DNA from: Chloroflexota bacterium
GTDB taxonomy: Bacteria > Chloroflexota > Limnocylindria > Limnocylindrales > CSP1-4
Length of the DNA stretch: 64,000 nt
NCBI GenBank assembly: GCA_016191395.1
Contig: JACPOS010000017.1
Span: 62,001-126,000 of the forward strand
Direction of reading: 5' to 3'
Below, piece by piece: positions 52,873 through 62,865 of this stretch. The stretch's first letter is position 1; every line of letters starts with the position of its first letter. A model generated the notes under the pieces. It was not told where the DNA came from, did no database searches, and was given only the letters and a program-made list of their open reading frames with translations. The translations under genes and the position numbers were made by a program.

Positions 52873-54206
52873 ATGAGCGTCGAGACGACGAGTACCCGGA
52901 TGACGAGCGAGGAGATCGTCGCCCAGAGTCGGGCCCACACCTTCTTCTCCTGGTCCGTGCAGAGCGCCCTCGATCCCATCGCGATCGATCGCGCCGAAGG
53001 CGTGTACCTCTACACCCCCGAGGGCAAGCGGATCCTCGACTTCAACAGCCAGCTGATGTCCGTGAACATCGGCCACGGCGACCGCCGCGTGATCGACGCA
53101 ATCACCCAGCAGGCGCTCAAGCTCCAGTACGTCCAGCCGGCGTTTGCCACCGAGATCCGGGCCCGCCTCGGGTCGAAGATGGCCGAGATCATGCCGGGGA
53201 CATGGACAAGGTGTTCTTCACCCTCGGCGGCGCCGAGGCCATCGAGAACGCGATCAAGTTCGCCCGCCACTACACCGGCCGGTACAAGGTCCTCGCCCGC
53301 TATCGCGCGTATCACGGCGCCACCTTCGGGGCGATGACGCTCACCGGCGACCCGCGCCGCTGGGCGAACGAGCCCGGACTCGTCGGCGTGGTTCGCTACC
53401 CGGACACGCACCGCTGGGGCGAGGCCGAGCCGCGGCCCGTGGCCGAGAGCCTGCAGGGCCTCGAGGACGTGATCCGGTACGAGGGCGCCCACACGATCGC
53501 GGCTGTCTTCCTCGAGACGATCGTCGGCACGAACGGCATCCTCATCCCGCCCGATGGCTACATCAAGGGCGTGCGCGAGATCTGCGACCGCAACGGCATC
53601 CTGATGGTCGCGGACGAGGTCATGGCCGGCTTCGGCCGGACCGGCCGCTGGTTCGCGGTGGACCATTGGGACGTCACGCCCGACCTCATGACGATGGCCA
53701 AGGGCCTCACGAGCTCGTACCTGCCGCTCGGCGCGGTGGGCATGCGGGCGCATATCGCCGAGGCGTTCGAGACGAAGATGTTCTACGGCGGTCTCACCTA
53801 CTCCTCGCACCCGGTGAGCCTCGCGGCCGCGCTCGCCACGATCTCCGTGTACGAGGAAGACGACCTCATCGGCAATGCCCGACGCCTCGGGCCGGTGATG
53901 CGGGCCCACCACGAGCGGCTCGCGGCCAGGCACCCGTCGGTCGGCGCCCATCGCAACCTGGGGCTGTTCGGGATCCTGGATCTCGTGCGCAGCCGCGATC
54001 CGTGGACGCCGCTGACCCCGTACAACGGCACCTCGGACGAGATGAAGGCGATCGCGAAGTTCTTCCGCGAGAACGGGCTGTACACGTTCGCCCCGAACAA
54101 CTCGATCCACACGAACCCGCCGCTGTCGATCAACGAGGAGCAGCTCGCGGAGGGCTTCGACGTCATCGACCGCGCCCTCGACATCTCCGACCAGGCTGTC
54201 CGCTAG
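52873..54206 (+). pseudogene. Class III aminotransferase (beta-alanine/omega-amino acid type), apparent frameshift
   Basis: Two frames join to one protein of about 444 residues. The first part (from ATG 52873, GAGG upstream) runs to KMAEIMPG, the second continues [18 protein letters not shown] and ends at 54206. One G is missing from the run at 53196-53199, since a fifth G restores PGDMDKVFF. The PLP lysine is in [15 protein letters not shown] and the [12 protein letters not shown] loop precedes it. It fits omega-amino acid:pyruvate or 2-oxoglutarate transaminases that take beta-alanine to malonate semialdehyde, feeding mmsA. The ABC importer follows. Sequencing error in a homopolymer is the simplest explanation. 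Confidence 0.85.
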
Positions 54207-54225
54207 GCCGGCGGCGACCTCGCCG

Positions 54226-55140
54226 GTGGCAGGCACACGCTCGCGGCGGCCCGGACGCCCATCGCTGGCGCGCAGATTCGTTCGCGGTACGCTCATCGGG
54301 CTCGTCTTCGTCGCGATCGTCGTCGGCGTCTGGGAAGGAGCCAAGGCGCTCGGCGGGGACCCGTGGCGGTTCACGGACGCCTCCGGTGCCGAGACCGTCT
54401 ATACGCCGCCGTTCAGCTGGCCCATCGTCAGCGACCTGTCGCTGCCGCATGTCTGGAAGATCGCCGAGGCGCTGGCGGCGCCGGTCCAGCGCCTCCAGGA
54501 GCAGTCGCTCGCGCAATACCTCGTCGGTGCGGCGTTGTACACGGGCCAGGAGGCGGCGCTCGGCTTCCTGTTCGGCGGGCTCCTGGGACTCGCGCTCGCC
54601 GCGGGTTTCGTGCACTCGAAGCTCGCAGAGCGCGCGTTCATGCCCTACGTCGTGGCCAGCCAGACGATCCCGATCCTCGCCCTGGCACCGCTCATCGCGT
54701 TCGCGTTCGGGAACGGTGTCCTGGGCATCGTGATCGTCGCGTCGTACCTGACGTTCTTCCCGGTGGCGATCGCCGAGCTGCGCGGCCTCTCCTCGCCCGA
54801 TCCCCGCGCGCTGGAGCTCATGCGCAGCTGCGCCGCGTCGCGCTGGTCCATCTTCTGGAAGCTGCGCATGCCGGCCTCACTGCCGTACCTGTTCGCCGCG
54901 CTCAAGGTGGCGGCCACCGCGAGCATCGTCGGCGCGATCGTGGGCGAGGGGAACCCGGGCGGCAGCCGGTTCGGGCTCGGCCGGTCCATCCTCAACTTCA
55001 ACGAGCAGTACACGAGCGCGCCGGAGAAGCTCTGGGCGGCGATCCTCGCGGCGTCGCTGCTCGGCCTGTCGTTCTTCCTCGTCGTCAAGATCGCGGAGAC
55101 GCTCGTGCTCCGCGGGCGTCCCAATACGGCCGAAGGGTAA
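54226..55140 (+). CDS. ABC transporter permease (NitT/TauT family)
   Basis: The 304-residue protein has six to seven TM helices and the EAA coupling loop ELMRSCAASRWSIFWKLRMPASLP that contacts the ATPase. It belongs to the SsuC/TauC/ThiX type. A longer N-terminal extracytoplasmic loop (TDASGAETVYTPPFSWPIVSD) separates the first helices. GTG 54226 has no good Shine-Dalgarno. It is the first of four importer genes downstream of the aminotransferase. Confidence 0.9.
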   Translation: MAGTRSRRPGRPSLARRFVRGTLIGLVFVAIVVGVWEGAKALGGDPWRFTDASGAETVYTPPFSWPIVSDLSLPHVWKIAEALAAPVQRLQEQSLAQYLVGAALYTGQEAALGFLFGGLLGLALAAGFVHSKLAERAFMPYVVASQTIPILALAPLIAFAFGNGVLGIVIVASYLTFFPVAIAELRGLSSPDPRALELMRSCAASRWSIFWKLRMPASLPYLFAALKVAATASIVGAIVGEGNPGGSRFGLGRSILNFNEQYTSAPEKLWAAILAASLLGLSFFLVVKIAETLVLRGRPNTAEG

Positions 55141-55147
55141 GGCACGC

Positions 55148-55995
<848 letters not shown>

Positions 55996-55999
<4 letters not shown>

Positions 56000-56835
56000 C
56001 GGCGTTCGGATCGGACGCGGGGTTCGTGCGGAACGCACCCCGATCGCCGCTCGTCCGGCTGCTCCGCCAGGTCCGGGGCCAGGCGCCCGCGATCGTCGCG
56101 TTCTTCGCGGTCATCGCGATCTGGCAGCTCGGCGTTCCGCAGCTTCATCTCCAGAACTTCATCCTGCCCGTGCCCTCGCAGATCGCGACGGCCTTCGTGA
56201 GCGAGTGGCCCGTCCTGCAGGTGGCGGCCGGCGCGACCCTGTTCGAGGCGCTGGGCGGCCTCGCCATCGGGGTCACGGCGGGCGTGCTGACAGCGTTCGC
56301 TGTGTCGCGCTGGGCGCGGGTGCGGGAGGCGGTCCTTCCGATCGCCATCGGTGCCAGCGCCATTCCGATCATCGCCGCCGCACCGATCATGTCCAACTGG
56401 TTCGGCATCCTGAACCCGTTCGCCAAGATGGCGATCGTGATCCTGCTGACCTTCTTCCCCATGCTGATCAACGTCGCGCGCGGGCTCTCGCAGGTGGACG
56501 AGTCCGCGGTGGAGCTGATGCGGGCCTCCGCGGCGACCGAGGGCCAGATCCTGCGCAAGGTGCGCATCCCAAACGCCCTTCCGTACTTCTTCACGGCGCT
56601 CAAGATCTGCACCACCCTGTCGCTCATCGGCGCGGTGGTCGCCGAGTATTTCGGCGGCGCGAACGACGTCCTGGGCCGGGTCATCGTCCAGAGCTCCAGC
56701 CGCCTGCGCTTCGACATCACCTGGGCCGCCATCGCCGTGGCCGCTGGTGCGGGCATCGCGATGTACCTGCTGGCCCTGGTGGTGGAGCGGCTGGTCATTC
56801 CGTGGCACGCCTCCCAGCGGGTCGCCGAGTCGTAG
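55996..56835 (+). CDS. ABC transporter permease (NitT/TauT family)
   Basis: The 279-residue protein has six TM helices and the EAA loop ELMRASAATEGQILRKVRIPNALPYF. The pair with the permease at 54226 makes a heterodimeric channel, as in pyrimidine-precursor and hydantoin importers of this class. The start overlaps the ATPase stop by four bases. Confidence 0.93.
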
Positions 56836-56905
56836 ACTGCGGGGGACGCTGGGGAGGCATGCATCCCATCCGAGGCAGCGGCATTCGAGGAGGAGGAGCG
56901 CCCAG

Positions 56906-58006
56906 ATGATCCGTTCGAGACGATGGTTCGCCGCGCTGGCCCTGACGGCAGTGGCGGCGTCGGCGTGCAGTTCGACGCCCGCGGCGACGACGGCCGCGCT
57001 GACCAAGGTCAGCGTGCAGCTGCAGTGGGTCTCACAGGCGCAGTTCGCAGGTGAGATCGCGGCGCTCAAGGAGGGCTACTACAAGGCCGAGGGCCTCGAC
57101 GTGACCCTGCTCGAGGGCGGGCCGAACGTCGCTAACATCACCGTCGGCTGTGCGGCCAACGGGCCCGAGTTCACGCTCGGCTGGGTGCCCAAGGCGCTCG
57201 TCGCTGTCGAGAGCGGCAACTGCGACCTCGTGAGCATCGCCCAGATCTTCCAGCGCTCCGGCACGCGGTCGGTGTCGTGGAAGTCCAGCAACATCAACTC
57301 CGTGGCCGACTTCAAGGGCAAGAAGATCGGCGTCTGGGACTTCGGCAACGAGTACGAGGTCACGGCCGGCGCGAGCAAGTACAAGCTGACCGTCGGCACG
57401 GACTACACCCGGGTCATCCAGGACTTCAACATGTCCGGCTTGCTGACCAAGCAGATCGACGTCGCCGAGGCCATGACGTACAACGAGTACGCCCAGGTCC
57501 TCGAGGCGAAGGACCCGGCCACCGGCAAGCTGTACCAGGCGAGCGACCTCAACGTCATCGACTGGAACGCCGAAGGCACCGCCATGCTCCAGGACGCGGT
57601 CTTCTCCCGCAAGGCCTGGCTCGCGGGCGCGGGGAACGAGGCCATCGCGGTCAAGTTCCTGCGCGCGACCTTCAAGGGCTGGATCTTCTGCCGTGACAAC
57701 CCGGCCAAGTGCGTGGACTACGTCCTGGCCGCCGGCACGACGCTCGGCAAGGGCCACCAGGCGTGGCAGATGAACGAGGTCAACCCGCTCATCTGGCCGT
57801 CGCCTGCTGGCATCGGCATCACCGACAAGGCGCTCTGGGACCAGACCATCGCGGTCGCCCTCGGCGGCAAGTTCCTCACCAAGACGCCGGCTGACGGCGC
57901 CTTCCGGAACGACCTCGCGCAGCAGGCCCTCACCGGCATCACCGGTGACACCAAGGGCACCAGCTTCACGAAGGGGACCGTCACGGTCACCGAGGGCGGC
58001 AACTAG
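56906..58006 (+). CDS. ABC transporter substrate-binding lipoprotein (NMT1/THI5-like)
   Basis: The 366-residue protein has a signal with Cys21 in AASACSS as the likely lipidated residue and an NMT1/THI5-like periplasmic-type fold: KVSVQLQWVSQAQFAGEIAAL start and KGKKIGVWDFGNEYE at the hinge. The first segment matches pyrimidine-precursor (HMP-type) binding proteins. With the catabolic genes around it, a pyrimidine, dihydropyrimidine or hydantoin ligand is likely. A GGAGGAGGAG site precedes the ATG. Confidence 0.92.
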   Translation: MIRSRRWFAALALTAVAASACSSTPAATTAALTKVSVQLQWVSQAQFAGEIAALKEGYYKAEGLDVTLLEGGPNVANITVGCAANGPEFTLGWVPKALVAVESGNCDLVSIAQIFQRSGTRSVSWKSSNINSVADFKGKKIGVWDFGNEYEVTAGASKYKLTVGTDYTRVIQDFNMSGLLTKQIDVAEAMTYNEYAQVLEAKDPATGKLYQASDLNVIDWNAEGTAMLQDAVFSRKAWLAGAGNEAIAVKFLRATFKGWIFCRDNPAKCVDYVLAAGTTLGKGHQAWQMNEVNPLIWPSPAGIGITDKALWDQTIAVALGGKFLTKTPADGAFRNDLAQQALTGITGDTKGTSFTKGTVTVTEGGN

Positions 58007-58029
58007 CCACCCGCTCGTTCGCAGACAAG

Positions 58030-58062
58030 CATCGAGGCCGGCCCGACGGGCCGGCCTCGATG
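58030..58062. terminator. Perfect 15-bp hairpin between convergent genes
   Basis: CATCGAGGCCGGCCC (58030-58044) pairs with GGGCCGGCCTCGATG (58048-58062) around GAC. It ends the importer operon and faces the convergent membrane protein gene. Confidence 0.7.
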
Positions 58063-58091
58063 ATTCAGGCGGGAGGTGCCGCGCGACGTGC

Positions 58092-58511
58092 TCAGGCCGG
58101 CACGCCGCCAGCGCGGATGGACCGGTCCGGTGCCCCCGTGGGCTCGCGCAGCCCGTCCGGGCCGGCGATGACATAGGCGATCATCGCCACGAAGCCGAAG
58201 CTGAGCAGCCCCAGGACCAGCAGCAGCACGAACCACAGCTTGTCATCGATGTGCGCGGTGTTCAGCAGCGCGCCGATCCACGCGACGAGGCCACCGATGG
58301 CGCCGCCGGCGATCGTCAGGGCGCCGACCGCGGTCAGGCCGACCATCGCCCACGTGAACGACGTGCCGTTGAATCCGATGACCTCCTGCCCGTCCATGAC
58401 GAGCGCGCCGCCCGCAACCATCGCGATCACCGCGAAGGTGGCGAGCAGGACGCCCGCGATGACTGCGATCAGGCTCCCGACAAACAATCGAGTGATCGTT
58501 GGCTTCGTCAT
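58092..58511 (-). CDS. Four-TM membrane protein of unknown function
   Basis: The 139-residue protein has four hydrophobic helices (FVGSLIAVIAGVLLATFAVI, TWAMVGLTAVGALTIAGGA, IGGLVAWIGALLN, LWFVLLLVLGLLSFGFVAMIAYVI) with a short extracytoplasmic loop after the first and a polar tail. AAGGAGGAG precedes the ATG at 58511. No family recognised. Confidence 0.78.
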   Translation of the reverse strand: MTKPTITRLFVGSLIAVIAGVLLATFAVIAMVAGGALVMDGQEVIGFNGTSFTWAMVGLTAVGALTIAGGAIGGLVAWIGALLNTAHIDDKLWFVLLLVLGLLSFGFVAMIAYVIAGPDGLREPTGAPDRSIRAGGVPA

Positions 58512-58659
58512 GTGACTCCTCCTTGTCCTGGACGCTCGACAAGGATCGGAGGAGCGCGGAGCCTCGCGCCAGTGCTGGAGAGCCGATCCGCCCGGGCACC
58601 TCGGCCCGACGCAGGGACAACTGCGCGGGCGAGTCGGCGAGCGCGGGGCCATGGCGCGC

Positions 58660-59739
58660 TCAGCGCAGGTCCGCCTCCGCGTGGCTGCGCATCAGGGTCG
58701 CGACGCCGCGCGAGCCGGGGGATGCTTCGAGCAGCGCCACGACGCCGACAGTCAGCGGGACGGCGAGGAGCGCGCCCGCCGGCCCCAGGATCCACGCCCA
58801 GACGATGATCGAGAGGAAGATCACGAGGGGGCTGAGGTTGAGCTCCGTGCCCATCATCTTCGGCTGGAGCAGGTAGTCCTGCGCGAAGTTGATGATCGTG
58901 AAACCGGCGACGACCGCCACGGCGGCCCCGAGACCGCTGTCGAGCAGCGCGAGGATCGTGGGCGGCACGAGCGCGATGATCGTCCCGACGTTCGGGATGA
59001 AGCTCGCGGCGAAGACCAGCAGCGACCACAGCGCCGGCAGCGGCACGCCGAGGGCGAGGAGGAGCACGAACACGAGCACTGCGGCGAACAGGCCGAGCTG
59101 CGCACGGACCACGAGGAAGCGCCGCAGGTCCAGCCCGAACCGCCCGACGCCGGCGAGGAGCGCGTGCTGCTGCCCGAACGCAGCCTCGGCGCGCGAGCGC
59201 AGCGAGGCGGCCCCGGCGAGCGCGTAGACGAGGGTGAACGCCAGGACGAAGATCGCCGCGGCGGTCCGCGAGATGGCGGCTGCGGTCGACTGCACGAACG
59301 AGGCAAGTGCCCCGGGGGTGAGCATGCCCGGCAGTGCCTCGGGATCGATGGCGACCCCATATCCCGCGAGGAACTGTCGAATGCTCTCGATCACCTGGCC
59401 GAGGCGATCCTCGTAGCGCGGGATCAGCACGACGAGCTGCGAGATCGAGATCGCGATGACGGCCACCGCGGCGAGGACGATCAGCAGCACGAGGCCGATC
59501 GCCGTGGCCAGTGCGACGGGGTGGCTCGCGCCGCGACGCTCGAGGGCGCTGACAAGCGGCGACGCAACCAGCGCAAGAAACAGCCCGAACAGGACCGGGA
59601 CGATGAGCGAGGACACCTCGCGAAGCGTCAGGGCCGCGAGCAGCACGAGCACGAGCGCGCCGAGTCCGTATACGGGCCCGGAGCCCTCGGGCGCGACGCT
59701 CGCCGCGGTCGTTCCTCGCGGCCTGGCTGCCGTGGGCAT
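58660..59739 (-). CDS. AI-2E family transporter (PerM/YhhT type)
   Basis: The 359-residue protein has about eight TM helices and the family blocks LFGLFLALVASPLVSALERRG, ASFIPNVGTIIALVPPTILALL and ILGPAGALLAVPLTVGVVALLE. The C-terminal blocks are the signature of UPF0118/AI-2E proteins, which export autoinducer-2 or act as Na/H antiporters. GGAGGT precedes the ATG at 59739. Substrate unknown. Confidence 0.9.
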   Translation of the reverse strand: MPTAARPRGTTAASVAPEGSGPVYGLGALVLVLLAALTLREVSSLIVPVLFGLFLALVASPLVSALERRGASHPVALATAIGLVLLIVLAAVAVIAISISQLVVLIPRYEDRLGQVIESIRQFLAGYGVAIDPEALPGMLTPGALASFVQSTAAAISRTAAAIFVLAFTLVYALAGAASLRSRAEAAFGQQHALLAGVGRFGLDLRRFLVVRAQLGLFAAVLVFVLLLALGVPLPALWSLLVFAASFIPNVGTIIALVPPTILALLDSGLGAAVAVVAGFTIINFAQDYLLQPKMMGTELNLSPLVIFLSIIVWAWILGPAGALLAVPLTVGVVALLEASPGSRGVATLMRSHAEADLR

Positions 59740-59803
59740 GCCCCACCTCCGGCACCAGCGTACGGCGCGGATCATGCGCCGTCACCCGTTGGCCGACCGC
59801 CCG

Positions 59804-59809
59804 TAGACT
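59804..59809 (+). promoter_or_regulatory. -10 element TAGACT (leaderless)
   Basis: TAGACT ends six bases before the GTG at 59816 of the second LLM gene. Confidence 0.45.
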
Positions 59810-59815
59810 CCGTCC

Positions 59816-60841
59816 GTGAAGAAGATCGGGTTCCTCTCGTTCGGGCACTGGTCGGCGTCGCCGCACTCGCAGGTCCGGTCGGCGTCGGACGCGCTCATGC
59901 AGTCGATCGAGCTGGCCGAGGCCGTGGAGGATCTCGGGGCGGACGGCGCCTACTTCCGCGTGCACCATTTCGCCCAGCAGCTGGCCTCGCCGTTCCCGCT
60001 CCTGGCGGCGATCGGCGCGCGGACGAAGCGGATCGAGATCGGGACGGCGGTCATCGACATGCGCTACGAGAACCCGCTGTACATGGTCGAGGACGCCGGC
60101 GCGGCGGACCTCATCGCCGGCGGCCGTCTGCAGCTCGGGATCAGTCGAGGCTCGCCCGAGCAGGTGATCGACGGCTTTCGCCACTTCGGCTACGACCCGG
60201 AGGATGGCGACCCGGTCGGCGCCGATCTGGCGCGCCAGCACGCCGACGTCTTCCTCGGGGCGCTGTCCGGCATGGGCTTTGCCGAGCCGAACCCCTCCCC
60301 GATGTTCCCGAACCCGCCGGGCCTGCTTCGCCCGGAGCCCCACTCGCCGGGGCTGCGGGATCGCATCTGGTGGGGCGCCGGGTCGCGCCCGACGGCCGAG
60401 TGGGCGGCCAGGAAGGGCATGAACATGCAGTCGTCCACGCTGATGACCGAGGACGCCGGCGTGCCCTTCCACGCCCTCCAGGCGGAGCAGATCCGGCTGT
60501 TCCGAGAGGCGTGGGCCGAGGCCGGGCATGCACGCGAGCCGCGCGTTTCGGTCAGCCGCAGCATCTTCGCGCTGGTCAACGACCAGGACCGGGCCTATTT
60601 CGGGCGCAGCGGCCAGGATTCGGACCAGGTCGGCTACATCGACCCGCAGACGAAGGCCATCTTCGGGCGCTCTTATGCCGCCGAGCCAGACGTCCTCGTG
60701 CGTGAGCTTGCCAAGGACACGGCGATCAAGGCCGCGGACACGCTGCTGCTCACGGTTCCGAACCAGCTCGGCGTCGCGTACAACGCCCACGCGATCGAGT
60801 CCATCCTCAAGTACGTCGCGCCCGAGCTCGGCTGGCGCTAG
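59816..60841 (+). CDS. LLM class flavin-dependent oxidoreductase
   Basis: The 341-residue protein has a luciferase-like barrel (IGFLSFGHWSA start, VHHFAQQLASPFPLLAAIGART, IEIGTAVIDMRYENPLYMVED, GGRLQLGISRGSPE). It is a different branch from the F420-type protein at 42.5 kb and may use FMNH2 or F420. The context (upp and asparaginase) does not define a substrate. Confidence 0.88.
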   Translation: MKKIGFLSFGHWSASPHSQVRSASDALMQSIELAEAVEDLGADGAYFRVHHFAQQLASPFPLLAAIGARTKRIEIGTAVIDMRYENPLYMVEDAGAADLIAGGRLQLGISRGSPEQVIDGFRHFGYDPEDGDPVGADLARQHADVFLGALSGMGFAEPNPSPMFPNPPGLLRPEPHSPGLRDRIWWGAGSRPTAEWAARKGMNMQSSTLMTEDAGVPFHALQAEQIRLFREAWAEAGHAREPRVSVSRSIFALVNDQDRAYFGRSGQDSDQVGYIDPQTKAIFGRSYAAEPDVLVRELAKDTAIKAADTLLLTVPNQLGVAYNAHAIESILKYVAPELGWR

Positions 60842-60853
60842 GGTGCGAGGACG

Positions 60854-61516
60854 TCAGTCCGACTTGCCCGTCCCGAACTGGCGGTCGCCGGCGTCGCCGA
60901 GGCCCGGCATGATGTAGCCCTTCTCGTTGAGCTGGCGGTCCAGGGCCGCGCAGTAGATCTCGACGTCCGGGTGGGCGTCCGCGACCGCCTTCACGCCCTC
61001 GGGCGCCGCGATCAGGTTGAGCAGCTTGATGCGCACGGGCTTGACCGCGCCCCAGCGCTTGAGGACCTCGATGGCCGCCGTGGCCGAGCCGCCGGTCGCG
61101 AGCATCGGGTCGAGGATCAGGCACATGTCCACGTTCGCGGAGTCGGGCAGCTTGTTGTAGTACTCGACCGGCCGGAGGGTCCGCTCGTCACGGAACAGGC
61201 CGAGGTGCCAGACCTGCGCCGTGGGCATCAGCTCCAGCATCGCGTCGACCATGCCCAGGCCGGCGCGCAGGATCGGGACCAGCCCGATGCGCTCGCCGAG
61301 CTCGTGGCCGTCCATGACCTCGATCGGCGTGGTCACCTGCCGGCCGCGAACCCGTGCGTCGGCGAGTGCCTCGTACCCGAGCAGCCACGAGAGCTCGCGG
61401 ACGACCTCGCGGAACTTCTTTGGCTCGGTCTTCTCGTCGCGGAGGATCGCGAGCTTGTGGAGGACCGCCGGGTGGTTGGAGACGTGCAGCGTCGCCGGCA
61501 TCGTCGAGGTGGGCAT
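60854..61516 (-). CDS. upp: Uracil phosphoribosyltransferase
   Basis: The 220-residue protein has the UPRT features: [17 protein letters not shown], the PRPP motif region [18 protein letters not shown], and the uracil-binding C-terminus [17 protein letters not shown]. It makes UMP from uracil and PRPP. Salvage here is opposed to the catabolic set elsewhere in the window. The ATG at 61516 lies eight bases after a minus-strand TAGGAT. Confidence 0.96.
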   Translation of the reverse strand: MPTSTMPATLHVSNHPAVLHKLAILRDEKTEPKKFREVVRELSWLLGYEALADARVRGRQVTTPIEVMDGHELGERIGLVPILRAGLGMVDAMLELMPTAQVWHLGLFRDERTLRPVEYYNKLPDSANVDMCLILDPMLATGGSATAAIEVLKRWGAVKPVRIKLLNLIAAPEGVKAVADAHPDVEIYCAALDRQLNEKGYIMPGLGDAGDRQFGTGKSD

Positions 61517-61524
61517 CGATCGGC

Positions 61525-61530
61525 ATCCTA
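61525..61530 (-). promoter_or_regulatory. -10 element TAGGAT for upp (leaderless)
   Basis: Minus-strand TAGGAT ends eight bases before the upp ATG at 61516; no Shine-Dalgarno lies in between. Confidence 0.45.
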
Positions 61531-61543
61531 GCATCGGCGGGAG

Positions 61544-61549
61544 TACCCT
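61544..61549 (+). promoter_or_regulatory. -10 element TACCCT for the asparaginase gene
   Basis: TACCCT ends six bases before the GTG at 61556. The two divergent -10 boxes are only 13 bases apart, so transcription from one may hinder the other. Confidence 0.45.
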
Positions 61550-61555
61550 CACGCC

Positions 61556-62656
61556 GTGCCCGCCCAGCCTCGCCGCATGGCGCCTCCGGTGCTCGTCCGG
61601 CAGATGCGCAATGGGGTGGAGGAGAGCATCCACCGCGGCGACATCGTGGAGGTGGACGCCGGCGGGCGGATGATCCGGGCCCTCGGCGATCCCGACCATC
61701 TCGTCAATCTCCGCTCGTGCGTGAAGCCGTTCGGCGTTGCCGCGATCCTGGAGGCGGGCGGGCAGAAGGCGTTCTCGCTCGAGCCGCCGGAGCTCGCGAT
61801 CATGGCCAGCAGCCACTCCGGCGAGGACCTCCACGTCCGCACGCTCCAGGCGATGTACCGGCGCACGGGCGTCAGCCAGGCTGCGCTCGCGACGGGCATC
61901 GAGGGCATGCCCCTCGACGCGCTGACGGCCTCGCGACTCGCGCGCGACGGCGAGCGACCCGGAGAGATCCGGCACATGTGCTCCGGCCAGCACTCGGTCT
62001 TCCTGCTCCTGTGCCGGCTGAACAGCTGGTCCACGGACGGGTACTGGCTGGACGAGCATCCGGCCCAGGTCGCGTATCGCGAGGCCGTGGCGACGGCGTT
62101 CGGGACCACGCCCGCAAAGCTCCGACTGGGCATCGATGGCTGCGGCGTCGCGACCTACGCGTTCCCGTTGCGGGAGATCGCGCGGGCGTACGCGTTCCTC
62201 GCGGATCCATCCGCGGTGGCGTCCTCGGATCCGCGGGCGGCGCTCGCCGGCTCGCTGACGCTCGTACGCGACGCGATGCTCGCTCACCCGGACCTGGTCG
62301 CCGGCACGCGTGACCGGATCGACACCTCGATCATGAAGGCGCTCCCCGGCCGGATCATCTCCAAGGGCGGGATGGAGGCGCTGCGCGGCCTCGCGATCCT
62401 CCCCGGCCCGCGGGCTCGCAGCCAGTCCGCCGCCGCCTCCGGCATGGCCATCAAGATCGAAGACGGCGATGGCTACGACCGGGGCACGTGGGCGGCCTCG
62501 ATCGAGGCGCTGGCACAGGCCGGCGTGCTCGACGGCCAGCCGCTGCGCGTCCTCGGTCGGTACCACCGCCCGATCACGCCGGATCCGCACGGTCGTGCGG
62601 CCGCGGAGGCGGTGGCCGCCTTCGAGCTCGCGCCGGTGGGTGAGCTCGCGCGGTAG
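61556..62656 (+). CDS. L-asparaginase II family (R. etli type) protein
   Basis: The 366-residue protein matches the Asparaginase_II family: [31 protein letters not shown] and the [11 protein letters not shown] segment, with the catalytic Ser/Lys pairs in the first three. The family hydrolyses asparagine to aspartate and ammonia and is unrelated to E. coli AnsB. GTG start. Together with pyrimidine catabolism it would supply nitrogen. Confidence 0.92.
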   Translation: MPAQPRRMAPPVLVRQMRNGVEESIHRGDIVEVDAGGRMIRALGDPDHLVNLRSCVKPFGVAAILEAGGQKAFSLEPPELAIMASSHSGEDLHVRTLQAMYRRTGVSQAALATGIEGMPLDALTASRLARDGERPGEIRHMCSGQHSVFLLLCRLNSWSTDGYWLDEHPAQVAYREAVATAFGTTPAKLRLGIDGCGVATYAFPLREIARAYAFLADPSAVASSDPRAALAGSLTLVRDAMLAHPDLVAGTRDRIDTSIMKALPGRIISKGGMEALRGLAILPGPRARSQSAAASGMAIKIEDGDGYDRGTWAASIEALAQAGVLDGQPLRVLGRYHRPITPDPHGRAAAEAVAAFELAPVGELAR

Positions 62657-62758
62657 GCGCCGCTTCGAGCGCCCCCGAACCCCACGTTGAGCGCCTCTTC
62701 GAGCGCGCCGCCACGATCGATGTCTCGGTCGTGATGCAAGTGGGATCATCAAACCCCG

Positions 62759-62784
62759 CGGTGATTACCCCACGGGCATCACCG
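62759..62784. repeat. Inverted repeat in the intergenic region before the J-domain gene
   Basis: CGGTGAT (62759-62765) and ATCACCG (62778-62784) are perfect inverted arms with a 12-base spacer, about 80 bases before the next start. It could be an operator. The rest of 62657-62865 shows no gene. Confidence 0.3.
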
Positions 62785-62853
62785 GCGAGATAGGTCCACC
62801 GCCGGGAAGCGTGGGCGGCGGCCGCATGCGCGACCGGCGCCGCGCTCTCGGCA

Positions 62854-62859
62854 TACGCT
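62854..62859 (+). promoter_or_regulatory. -10 element TACGCT (leaderless)
   Basis: TACGCT ends six bases before the ATG at 62866 of the J-domain protein gene. Confidence 0.45.
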
Positions 62860-62865
62860 TGCGCC

